DNA of 64,000 bases from Streptomyces griseus subsp. griseus (GTDB taxonomy: Bacteria; Actinomycetota; Actinomycetes; Streptomycetales; Streptomycetaceae). Under the pieces are notes generated by a model. It was given only the letters and a program-made list of their open reading frames with translations, was not told the DNA's origin and did no database searches. Location: contig NZ_CP032543.1 in assembly GCF_003610995.1 (NCBI RefSeq), positions 4,588,001-4,652,000 of the forward strand, in the 5' to 3' direction. The position numbers and the translations under genes are program-made. Positions 55,447 to 63,844 of this stretch are shown one piece after another (within the stretch, counting starts at the first letter, position 1; every line of letters begins with the position of its first letter).

Positions 55447-57110
55447 GTGGATCGATCACAGGGCACGGCTGCGGGACTGGTGCTGGCGGGACGGTACCGG
55501 CTGGGCGAGGTGCTGGGCCGCGGGGGCATGGGCAAGGTGTGGCGCGCCCACGACGAGGTGCTGCACCGCACGGTCGCCGTCAAGGAGTTGACCGCCGGGC
55601 TGTACGTCGCCGAGGCAGACCGCCTCGTGCTGCACGCCCGCACCCAGAAGGAGGCGCGCGCCGCCGCCCGCATCACGCACCCGGCGTCGTCACCGTCCAC
55701 GACGTCATCGAGTACGACAAGCGCCCGTGGATCGTCATGCAGTACGTCGACGGGCCCTCGCTCGCCGACGAGGCCAAGGAGAAGGGCGACATCGCCCCGC
55801 GCGAGGCCGCCCGGATCGGTCTCCACGTCCTGAGCGCCCTGCGCGCCGCCCACACCGCCGGGGTGCTGCACCGCGACGTCAAGCCGGGCAACGTCCTGCT
55901 GGCCCGCGACGGGCAGGTGCTCCTCACCGACTTCGGGATCGCCGCGATCGAGGGCGATTCCACGATCACCCGGACCGGTGAACTGGTCGGCTCCATCGAC
56001 TATCTGGCGCCCGAACGGGTGCGCGGCGGCGACCCCGGCCCCGCCTCCGACCTCTGGTCCCTGGGCGCGACGCTCTACACGGCGGTGGAGGGGCGCTCGC
56101 CGTTCCGCCGCACGTCCCCGATCTCCACCATGCAGGCCGTCGTCACCGACGAACCGCCCGCCCCCGTCAACGCCGGTCCCCTCGGGCCCGTCATCACCGC
56201 GCTGCTCCGCAAGGACCCGGCCGACCGGCCCACGGCCGCCGACACCGAGCAGATGCTGCTGGACGCCATGGAGGGCCGGGAGCCGCGGTCGGCGCAGGCG
56301 CACGTGCCGACCCAGCGCGTCGCGGAGGAGGGGAGGTTCGCGTACGCGGGCGCGGACGGCTCCACGGCTCGGCTCCCCGGAACGGCCCCCTCCACCCCGG
56401 CTCCCACCGCCCCCGTGACCGGCCGCACCTCCGCCCCCGTCACCCGGCGAGCGGGCTCGGGACGCTGGCGTACGGTCCTCGTCGTGGTCGTCGCGGCGGC
56501 GGTCCTCGGGGGCGCGGCCGGGCTGGCCGCGATGAAGTACGGGCAGGGCGCGTCGGCCGAAGGCCGTACGGCCAGGCCCACCACCCCCTCCGCCCCGCAG
56601 ACCACCCCGGCACCCTCCGACACCGCGCCCGCCCAGGGGACACCGGAGATACCCGACGGCTGGCACCGGGTCGACGACCCCGCGGGCTTCAGCCTCGTCG
56701 TCCCGAAGGAGTGGACGCGCCAGGTGAACGCCGGGCAGATCGACTACACCCCGGACGACGGGGCCCACCGCATCCGGATCAGCGTCGACCCCGACCCGGA
56801 CTTCGACCATCCGTATCTGCACATGCGGAACATGGAGGAGCAGCTGGCCGACCGGCTGCCGGGCTACCAGCGGATCAGGCTGGAGAAGAACACCTTCCGC
56901 GACCGGCCGGGATCGCTCTGGGAGTTCACCTGGCACGAGACCAAGGACCACGCGGGGTCCCGGCACGGGATCGACCAGATGTACTACGGCGGTCCCGGCG
57001 GCCCCGAGTACGCCCTGTACCTGACCGCCCCGCAGGAGGGCTGGGAGGCCAGCCGCGAGAAGTTCGACATCATGTTGCGCAGCTGGCGGGCGCCGGGCGC
57101 GCGGAACTGA
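55447..57110 (+). pseudogene. PknB-like Ser/Thr kinase 2, interrupted by a frameshift
   Basis: The 5' frame encodes LGRGGMGKVW, VAVKELTAGL and RAAARITHP, then breaks. The next frame resumes GVVTVHDVIEYDKRPW and continues to 57110. Adding one C in CACCCGG (55678-55684) restores a full kinase of about 554 residues with LHRDVKPGN, LTDFGIA and LAPERVRG intact. One membrane segment (TVLVVVVAAAVLGGAAGLAA, about 343-362) and an external domain (GWHRVDDPAGFSLVVPKEWT) follow. The rest is free of damage, so a sequencing error or a very recent mutation is likely. Third of the adjacent kinase genes. Confidence 0.85.
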
Positions 57111-57472
57111 GCGACGGCGGGATCTCCCGCACGTCACGGACACCCGGCCATCTCCACGTGACGGCCGTCGGACACTCCGTACGCCACGGCTCTGCACCCC
57201 GCTGACCGGCCTCGGCGGTGCCCGCCGGGCCGTGCGCCCCGGAACGGGGACAAGGTCCTCGCCGGGGTCACCGACGGGCTGAAGATTCATGATTCCTGAG
57301 CGCGGCGGGTGCGACGAGGGTGGCTGGACTGCCGCATAGCCACTGATCAGCGGTTATGTCGCCAGCGATCACTGGCTCGGTCGCGGTGGTGGCTCCGGGT
57401 GGGTGGCGGGTCCTGTGAAAAACTGTTACCGACGGGTACCCAAAGGGTGCGGCTGGACATACTCTCGGCCTC
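57111..57472 (+). promoter_or_regulatory. gabD2 upstream region with inverted repeat
   Basis: This 362-base gap contains CCACTGATC (57340-57348) and GATCACTGG (57367-57375), an inverted repeat with one mismatch and an 18-base spacer, and a CATACT -10-like element (57458-57463) only 9 bases before the gabD2 ATG. No Shine-Dalgarno is evident there, so a near-leaderless mRNA is likely. A short codon-biased open segment ending in TGA near 57299 may be a gene remnant. No gene supported. Confidence 0.4.
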
Positions 57473-59089
57473 ATGACGGACTCGCAGGCCCCTGACGCCC
57501 CTCTCGGTACGAACCCCGTCGCGGTCGCCCCCGCAGGCGTGCGCACGGCCGCCGATGTGGTCACCCCCGAGGTGATCGCCCAGCTGGTCCGCGGCGTCAT
57601 CGGATCGGGCCGTACGGCCAACCACTCGCCGTTCACCGGCGAGAAGCTGGCCGACCTGCCCGAGTCCACGCCGGAGGACGTCGCCACCGCCTTCGACCGG
57701 GCCCGCGCCGCCCAGCCCGCCTGGGCCGCCACCCCCGTACGGCAGCGGGCCGCGATCCTGCTGCGCTTCCACGACCTGGTCCTCAGCCGCCAGTCCGAGG
57801 TCCTCGACCTCATCCAGCTGGAGACCGGCAAGGCCCGCCTGCACGCCCACGAGGAGGTGCAGTCGGTCGCCGTCGCCGCCCGCCACTACGGCCGCCGGGC
57901 CGCCGCCTACCTGAAGCCGCGCCGCCACACCGGTGTCGTCCCGACCCTCACCAAGGTCACCGAGCTGCGCCAGCCGCGCGGGGTCATCGGCCAGATCGCC
58001 CCCTGGAACTACCCCTTCGAGCTGTCGGTGGGCGACGCGCTGCCCGCCTTCGTCTCCGGCAACGCCGTCGTGATGAAGCCCGACACGGAGACCGCGCTCA
58101 CCGCCCTGTGGGCCCGTGACCTGCTCATCGAGGCCGGGCTGCCCGCCGAGGTCTTCCAGGTCGTGCTGGGCGAGGGACCCGTCGTCGGCCCCGAGGTCGT
58201 CAGCCGCGCCGACTACGTCTCCTTCACCGGCTCCACCCGCACCGGCCGCGAGGTCGCCGTCGGCGCCGCCTCCCGGCTGGTCGGGGTGTCCCTGGAGCTG
58301 GGCGGCAAGAACGCCATGCTCGTCCTGAAGGACGCCGACGTGGAGAAGGCGTCGGCGGGCGCCGTCCGGGCCTGCTTCTCCTCCGCCGGACAGCTCTGCA
58401 TCTCCATCGAGAGGCTGTACGTCCACGAGTCGATCGCCGACGACTTCGTGGAGCGGTTCGCCACCCGGACGAAGGCCATGCGGCTCGGCACCTCCCTCGC
58501 GTACGGCGCCGACATGGGCTCCCTCGTGGGGGAGCGCCAGCTGGAGACGGTCAGCCGCCATGTCGCCGAGGCCGTCGAGAAGGGCGCCACACTCGTCGCG
58601 GGCGGGGTCGCGCGCCCCGACATCGGCCCGCTCTTCTACGAGCCGACCATCCTGGACGGTGTCGAGGCACCGATGGCCGTCTGCACCGAGGAGACCTTCG
58701 GCCCGGTCGTCTCCGTCTACCGCTTCAGCGACGAGGACGAGGTGATCGCGCTGGCCAACGCCACCCCGTACGGCCTCAACTCCAGCGTCTGGACCACCGA
58801 CTCCAAGCGCGGCCACGAGGTCGCCGCGCGGCTGCGGACCGGCACCGTCAACATCAACGAGGGGTACGCCCCCGCCTACGGCAGCGTCCAGTCACCGATG
58901 GGCGGCATGAAGGACTCCGGTCTCGGCCGGCGGCACGGGTCCGAGGGCATCCTCAAGTACACCGAGGCCCAGACCGTCGCCCAGCAGCGGCTGATCCCGC
59001 TCGCCCCGTCCTTCGGCATGGACGACGAGAAGTACGCCGCGTTCATGACCCGCAGCCTCAAGGCGATGAAGGCGTTCCGGCTGCGCTGA
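57473..59089 (+). CDS. gabD2: succinate-semialdehyde dehydrogenase
   Basis: 538 residues, aldehyde dehydrogenase fold. Cofactor site GQIAPWNYPFELSVGDALPA and VVMKPDTETALTAL; catalytic Glu in LELGGKNAML; catalytic Cys in FSSAGQLCISIERL. The sequence resembles actinobacterial GabD2 more than other ALDHs, by general pattern. It oxidises succinic semialdehyde to succinate using NAD(P). It lies 71 bases before the GMC oxidase gene on the same strand. Confidence 0.88.
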   Translation: MTDSQAPDAPLGTNPVAVAPAGVRTAADVVTPEVIAQLVRGVIGSGRTANHSPFTGEKLADLPESTPEDVATAFDRARAAQPAWAATPVRQRAAILLRFHDLVLSRQSEVLDLIQLETGKARLHAHEEVQSVAVAARHYGRRAAAYLKPRRHTGVVPTLTKVTELRQPRGVIGQIAPWNYPFELSVGDALPAFVSGNAVVMKPDTETALTALWARDLLIEAGLPAEVFQVVLGEGPVVGPEVVSRADYVSFTGSTRTGREVAVGAASRLVGVSLELGGKNAMLVLKDADVEKASAGAVRACFSSAGQLCISIERLYVHESIADDFVERFATRTKAMRLGTSLAYGADMGSLVGERQLETVSRHVAEAVEKGATLVAGGVARPDIGPLFYEPTILDGVEAPMAVCTEETFGPVVSVYRFSDEDEVIALANATPYGLNSSVWTTDSKRGHEVAARLRTGTVNINEGYAPAYGSVQSPMGGMKDSGLGRRHGSEGILKYTEAQTVAQQRLIPLAPSFGMDDEKYAAFMTRSLKAMKAFRLR

Positions 59090-59160
59090 GAGCCCGCTGG
59101 AAGCCGGCCGAGAACCCGCTGAGACGTCGTAACCCTGCCCTTTCCGTACCGAGGAGCGCC

Positions 59161-61041
59161 ATGTCCCAGGACAGCCCTGCCCAGAAACAGCCCGTGAGCC
59201 ATGTCCCGGCCGAGGACGACGCCGCGTACGACTACGACGTCCTGGTCGTCGGCTCGGGCTTCGGGGGCGCGGTCTCGGCGCTCCGGCTGACGGAGAAGGG
59301 GTACCGCGTCGGCATCCTGGAGGCGGGCCGCCGCTTCACCCCCGGCACGCTCCCCAAGACCTCCTGGGACCTGAAGAACTACCTCTGGGCCCCCGCGCTC
59401 GGCCTCTTCGGCATCCAGCGCGTCCACCTCCTCGGCAACGTCATGGTGCTGGCGGGCGCCGGGGTCGGCGGCGGCTCGCTCAACTACGCCAACACGCTGT
59501 ACGTGCCGCCCGCGCCGTTCTTCGAGGACCGCCAGTGGGCCGCGATCACCGACTGGCAGGACGAGCTGAAGCCGTACTACGACCAGGCCCGCCGGATGCT
59601 CGGGGTCCGCCTCAACCCGACCATGACCCCCTCCGACATCCACCTCAAGGCCGCCGCCGAGGCGATGGGCGTCGGCGACACCTTCCACCTGGCCCCGGTC
59701 GGCGTCTTCTTCGGCGACGGCAAGGACGCCGACGGCACGGCCAAGGCCAAGCCCGGCGGCACCGTCCCCGACCCGTACTTCGGCGGCGCCGGACCCGCCC
59801 GCAAGGCGTGCACCGAGTGCGGCGAGTGCATGACGGGGTGCCGCCACGGCGCGAAGAACACCCTCAACGAGAACTACCTCCACCTCGCCGAGAGGGCCGG
59901 AGCGGTCATCCACCCGATGACCTCCGTCGTCGCCGTCACCGACGACCCCGAGGGCGGCTACCGGGTCCTCACCGTCCCCACCGACCGCCGCCGCAAGGCG
60001 AAGCCCACCCGGCTGCGCGCCCGCAAGGTGGTCGTCGCGGCGGGCACGTACGGCACCCAGACCCTGCTGCACACCATGAGGGACCGCGGCCTGCTGCCCC
60101 GGCTCTCGACCCGGCTCGGCGAGCTGACCCGTACCAACTCCGAGGCGCTGGTGGGTTCCCAGACCAGCGACCGCCGCTACCGCAAGAAGCACGGCATCGC
60201 CAAGGCCGACTTCTCGCAGGGCGTCGCGATCACCTCCTCCATCCACCCGGACGACAACACCCACATCGAGCCGGTGCGTTACGGCAAGGGCTCCAACGCC
60301 ATGGGCGCGATGTCGATCCTCCAGGTGCCCTACGGGACCCGCCGGGTGCGCGGCTGGCTCGCCAACATGGTCAAGCACCCCACCCTCGCCGTCCGTTCGC
60401 TCTCCAACCACCACTGGTCCGAGCGCACGATCATCGGGCTCGTCATGCAGTCGCTGGACAACTCGCTGACGACGTACCGCAAACCGGGCGGCATCGGCAA
60501 AGGCCTGCTCACCGCCCGGCAGGGCCACGGCGCGCCCAACCCGGCCCAGATCCCCGAGGCCACCCGCGGCGCCACGCTCCTCGCCGAGGAGATCAACGGC
60601 TTCGCCGGCTCCAACGTCGGCGAGCTGATGGGCACCCCGCTCACCGCCCACTTCCTCGGCGGCTGCCCGATCGGCGCGAGCGCCGAGGAGGGCGTCATCG
60701 ACCCGTACCACCGCCTGTACGGCCACCCCGGCATCAGCGTCGTCGACGGCTCGGCGGTCTCCGCCAACCTGGGCGTCAACCCCTCGCTGACCATCACCGC
60801 CCAGGCCGAGCGCGCGATGTCCTTCTGGCCCAACAAGGGCGAGGCGGACCCGCGACCGGAGCCGGGCGCGGCCTACGAACGCCTGGCCCCCGTGGAGCCG
60901 TTGGCGCCGACCGTGCCCGAGGAGGCGTTCGCGGCGCTGAAGCTGCCGTTCCTGGGCATGCCCGTCGTACCGCCGAAGGGGACGGTGGAGGCCGGGGCCG
61001 AGGTGAGGGGCGTCGGGAACACCCCCGTACCCAATCCGTGA
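59161..61041 (+). CDS. GMC/ChoD-like FAD oxidoreductase with four-Cys motif
   Basis: 626 residues. The FAD motif VVGSGFGGAVSALRL is near residue 28, and GAGVGGGSLNYANTL is the GMC signature. The C-terminal region FLGGCPIGASAEEGVIDPYH and VSANLGVNPSLTITAQAERA complete the flavin domain. It aligns in character and position with mycobacterial ChoD, a cholesterol oxidase-like protein, but no signal peptide is present, so it should act in the cytoplasm. Residues 217-227 are C-TE-C-GE-C-MTG-C, a CxxCxxCxxxC arrangement typical of 4Fe-4S sites. Substrate unknown. Confidence 0.88.
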   Translation: MSQDSPAQKQPVSHVPAEDDAAYDYDVLVVGSGFGGAVSALRLTEKGYRVGILEAGRRFTPGTLPKTSWDLKNYLWAPALGLFGIQRVHLLGNVMVLAGAGVGGGSLNYANTLYVPPAPFFEDRQWAAITDWQDELKPYYDQARRMLGVRLNPTMTPSDIHLKAAAEAMGVGDTFHLAPVGVFFGDGKDADGTAKAKPGGTVPDPYFGGAGPARKACTECGECMTGCRHGAKNTLNENYLHLAERAGAVIHPMTSVVAVTDDPEGGYRVLTVPTDRRRKAKPTRLRARKVVVAAGTYGTQTLLHTMRDRGLLPRLSTRLGELTRTNSEALVGSQTSDRRYRKKHGIAKADFSQGVAITSSIHPDDNTHIEPVRYGKGSNAMGAMSILQVPYGTRRVRGWLANMVKHPTLAVRSLSNHHWSERTIIGLVMQSLDNSLTTYRKPGGIGKGLLTARQGHGAPNPAQIPEATRGATLLAEEINGFAGSNVGELMGTPLTAHFLGGCPIGASAEEGVIDPYHRLYGHPGISVVDGSAVSANLGVNPSLTITAQAERAMSFWPNKGEADPRPEPGAAYERLAPVEPLAPTVPEEAFAALKLPFLGMPVVPPKGTVEAGAEVRGVGNTPVPNP

Positions 61042-61166
61042 CCGGATCTTCGGCTGCTCCCCGGAGAGCCGTGCGGCCGACCCCGTACGCTGCGGGGTCG
61101 AAAGCCTGACCGCCTCGCAGCTCTTGGGGCGGTCGCACAGCTCCTGCCGAGTACCAGAGGTCCGCG

Positions 61167-62858
61167 ATGACACGCTTCTGCCCGCGAACCGCGCCGCTCC
61201 GCAGGGCCGGTGGCCTCGCCGCCGCCGCCCTGCTGCTCGCCGCCGGTCCGCTCACCGTGGCCGCCGCCGCCCCGGCCCGCGCCGCCGACCCGGTGTACGC
61301 CCTGGGTGGCCCGGCCGAGACGGCCCTGCACCCGTACGCGGAGGGCGGCGGGGAGCCCAAGCGGTCGACGGCCGGGATCACGGTGACGCGTGCGGCCGAT
61401 GAGGTGTACGAGGGTGAGTTCACCGTCACCTTCGACCTGACCGGGATCGCGGGTGTCGCCGATGCGGCCTTCGACGCGCGGGCCGGAGTGGAGTGCGCGC
61501 CCGCCGGCCCCCGGACCACGGTCTGCACGGGCCACGGCATATCGCCCGGCCCCTCCACCGTCACCGACCTCCTCCTGAGCGCCGCGGCGGGCAGCGGTCA
61601 GGGTGCGTCCGGCACGGTCAGGGTCACCGGCGAGGCCGGGGGCGCGGCCTTCACCCCCTACACCACCAAGGTCACCGTCGGCGGCCCCGACCTCGTGATG
61701 CACAAGCTCCCCTTCGACCACGAGCCCACCCCCGGCCGGAAACAGCAGGCGCCGATCACCTTCACCAACAGGGGCAGCCGCGACGCCGACGGGGTCGTGC
61801 TCACCCTGCGGTACTCACGCGGCCTGGACATCCCGCAGCGCTACTCCAACTGCGCCTACACGGCGGACGCCACCTGGACCACGGCCCGCTGCTCCGTCCC
61901 GGGCGTCTTCGAGGCGGGCGCGACCTACACCCTGGCGGCCCCGCTGACCCTTCAGGCCACGGCCCGGGCCTACCGCGACATCTTCGTCTACGGCATCCAC
62001 GAGGCGGGTACGGCCCGGCGCGCCGCCGCCGCTGCCGCGCCCACCACCGAGCGCGGGCCGGGCGCGGTGCTCAGGGCCGTACCCGTGAAACAGCGCCCGT
62101 CCGCGCGGTCCGTGGACCTCGAACCGGGCGACAACGAGCAGGAGGCGGACTTCCGTACGGCGAACACGGCCGACTTCATCGCGTACGGGGACGAGGCGTC
62201 CGGGCCCGCCGGTGCCACGGTCACCGCGCGCCTCGGCTTCCGCAACGACGGCCCGGCCTGGATCGGATACCTCCGCTCCGGCGAGACCGTGGCCGCCGTC
62301 GACTTCACCGTTCCGCAGGGGGCGACGGTGACCTCCGCGCCGAAGGGGTGCCGGGGCGTGACCGCCGAGGGAGCCTATCGGGAGGACCGCCAGGCGCCCG
62401 CGCCGCGCTACGTCTGCCCGACCCCGGCGACCGTCCGCGAGGGCGGCGGCCTGGACCTCTCCTTCGGGCTGCGGATCGACAAGGTGCTGAGCGGCGCGGC
62501 CGGGAGCGTCACGGTGCGGGGCCCCGGCCTCCGGGCGCCGGGGCTGCCCTTCGACCCCAAGCCGGGCAACAACACGGCCCGGGTGGTGCTGAACGGGGGG
62601 AGCGGCAGCGGCCTGACGCCGTCACCGTCTCCCGCTCCGCCGACGAAGGGCGGGCCGGGTGCGGGTGCCGGCACGGCTCCTTCCGCCACGGCCACCCCGG
62701 GAGCGGGCGGCACGGGCGCGCCTGTGACCACCGGGAACGACGGCGGCACCCTGGCCTCCACCGGAGCGTCGGCCGTCCTGACGGCGGCGGCGATGGCGGT
62801 CGCGGCACTGACGGCGGGACTGGCGCTGTTCCTGGCGGCCGGGCGGCGGAGGTCCTGA
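61167..62858 (+). CDS. sortase-anchored surface protein (LAxTG)
   Basis: 563 residues. A signal peptide (LRRAGGLAAAALLLAAGPLT, cleavage after about ARA) is followed by beta-rich repeats (ITVTRAADEVYEGEFTVTFD, PITFTNRGSRDADGVVLTLR, VTARLGFRNDGPAWIGYLRS) of the adhesin/CARDB kind. A Ser/Pro/Gly wall-spanning region leads to LASTG (529-533), a membrane segment and RRRS, the sorting signal for class E sortase in Streptomyces. It should be covalently attached to peptidoglycan. Cys pairs suggest disulphides. Function otherwise unknown. Confidence 0.9.
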   Translation: MTRFCPRTAPLRRAGGLAAAALLLAAGPLTVAAAAPARAADPVYALGGPAETALHPYAEGGGEPKRSTAGITVTRAADEVYEGEFTVTFDLTGIAGVADAAFDARAGVECAPAGPRTTVCTGHGISPGPSTVTDLLLSAAAGSGQGASGTVRVTGEAGGAAFTPYTTKVTVGGPDLVMHKLPFDHEPTPGRKQQAPITFTNRGSRDADGVVLTLRYSRGLDIPQRYSNCAYTADATWTTARCSVPGVFEAGATYTLAAPLTLQATARAYRDIFVYGIHEAGTARRAAAAAAPTTERGPGAVLRAVPVKQRPSARSVDLEPGDNEQEADFRTANTADFIAYGDEASGPAGATVTARLGFRNDGPAWIGYLRSGETVAAVDFTVPQGATVTSAPKGCRGVTAEGAYREDRQAPAPRYVCPTPATVREGGGLDLSFGLRIDKVLSGAAGSVTVRGPGLRAPGLPFDPKPGNNTARVVLNGGSGSGLTPSPSPAPPTKGGPGAGAGTAPSATATPGAGGTGAPVTTGNDGGTLASTGASAVLTAAAMAVAALTAGLALFLAAGRRRS

Positions 62859-63203
62859 ACCGGGCCGGGCGGTGCGTCCTTCCTGGGGGAGGGGAGGGGG
62901 GAACGCCTCCACCTCGTTCGACTGTCCCGATGCGACCGACCCGGGCGTCCCCGGGTACGGCCGCACATGGGGTGACCGGGCTGCTGTCCCCTGCGGACCG
63001 GTCACGTGCGCCGGGAAGTGGTCCCACGACGTACCTGCAGTACGTCACACGTCCCGGCGGAGCCACGCGTGGTTCTCTACCGATGCCGCCCCTGGTTGGC
63101 ACGGACACCGGGACCAACGAAGGCACGCCGGTCCCGGTCACGCGCCGTACGGGTGAGACGGGCACCGAACGCAGATACGGTGCTGCGGTCGCCGTCCCGC
63201 GGG
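62859..63203. other. convergent gene-free region with palindromes
   Basis: This 345-base gap separates convergent genes. It holds GACGTAC-CTGCA-GTACGTC (63028-63046), a perfect 7-bp inverted repeat, and CCACGCGTGG (63063-63072), a perfect 10-bp palindrome. I see no terminator as strong as elsewhere, and no supportable gene on either strand. Confidence 0.5.
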
Positions 63204-63503
63204 TCACACCCGGCCGCGGCACAGCTCCAGCAGGGTCATCGCCAGAGCGGTGCCGGGCTTGCCCAGCGCGTCCCTGTAGTGGCCGAGCACGGCCGTCTCA
63301 CGGGAGAGGTTGACCCGGCGGCCGCCGGAGGTGATCCGGGCCTCCTGGATGACCGCCGAGACGGCCATCCGTTCCTGGACGAGGCCGATGATCCGGTCGT
63401 CGAGGGCGTCGACGCGCTCGCGGGCACCGCCGATCAGGGCGGCGGCCTCGTCGGTGCGCGCGCCGGTCTCCTCGGCGGGGGTGGTGCTGGTGGTGGTGCT
63501 CAT
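63204..63503 (-). CDS. chorismate mutase, AroQ type
   Basis: 99 residues. The helical AroQ domain contains ARERVDALDDRIIGLVQERM..AVSAVIQEARITSGGRRVNL..SRETAVLGHYRDALG, with the conserved Arg and Lys/Arg contacts for chorismate. It converts chorismate to prephenate, the first step to Phe and Tyr. The ATG has GGAG 8 bases upstream. It is preceded by a 180-base leader with an aromatic leader peptide and a terminator, the layout of transcription attenuation. Confidence 0.9.
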   Translation of the reverse strand: MSTTTSTTPAEETGARTDEAAALIGGARERVDALDDRIIGLVQERMAVSAVIQEARITSGGRRVNLSRETAVLGHYRDALGKPGTALAMTLLELCRGRV

Positions 63504-63562
63504 GATGGTGACTCCTGGTGGGCCGGAGGCCACCCGGGGCGATGGGCCCGGACACGCAGAAC

Positions 63563-63586
63563 GCCCCGGGCCTGGTGGCCCGGGGC
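63563..63586 (-). terminator. attenuator terminator before chorismate mutase
   Basis: GCCCCGGGCC and GGCCCGGGGC form a perfect 10-bp stem with a 4-base loop, 26 bases downstream of the leader peptide stop and 60 bases before the gene. Its 5' arm contains CGGGCC, which can instead pair with GGCCCG (63638-63643) in the leader ORF. Confidence 0.75.
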
Positions 63587-63611
63587 GCCTGGAACGTTGC
63601 TTGTCAGTAGC

Positions 63612-63683
63612 TCAAGCAGCACGACCGTGGCAGCCGGCGGGCCGGATGCCATAGGTAAAGACGAAGGTCGTGTGCTGACGCAT
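63612..63683 (-). CDS. aromatic leader peptide (23 codons)
   Basis: A short open frame beginning MRQHTTFVFTY, with Phe codons TTC and TTT and Tyr codon TAT clustered at positions 7-11. TTT and TAT are rare in this genome type, which would slow ribosomes when charged tRNA is low. No ribosome binding site precedes it, but the predicted transcript starts on its A. RNA pairing CACGACC (63666-63672) with GGTCGTG (63620-63626) brackets the Phe/Tyr codons, and the stop codon is inside another small hairpin (63598-63618). Confidence 0.65.
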   Translation of the reverse strand: MRQHTTFVFTYGIRPAGCHGRAA

Positions 63684-63689
63684 GGGGAC

Positions 63690-63718
63690 AGTATGGCCCG
63701 CCCGGCCGGGCCCACCAA
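63690..63718 (-). promoter_or_regulatory. promoter of the leader peptide and chorismate mutase
   Basis: TTGGTG (63718-63713), 17 bases, CATACT (63695-63690). Six bases later comes the A of the leader peptide ATG at 63683, the expected start point, making the mRNA leaderless. Confidence 0.65.
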
Positions 63719-63796
63719 GCCGGGGCCCGGATCGTGAGACAGGAGAGCGCCGCCCCCTGGCGTCACCGGCCCGGCGGAGGGTGTGCGCACGGCCGG

Positions 63797-63802
63797 TAGA
63801 AT
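63797..63802 (+). promoter_or_regulatory. guaA -10 element
   Basis: TAGAAT matches the Streptomyces TAnnnT -10 consensus, 43 bases before the guaA GTG; no convincing -35 is visible. Confidence 0.35.
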
Positions 63803-63844
63803 CGGAAGAACCGACCCCCTTCACCACCGCCGGAAGGCCGCCCC

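Noticed and set aside
57230..57300. A possible C-terminal gene remnant with a codon-biased end (..GDKVLAGVTDGLKI..)
   Set aside because: Too short, no start site, not recognised; could be chance in GC-rich DNA.
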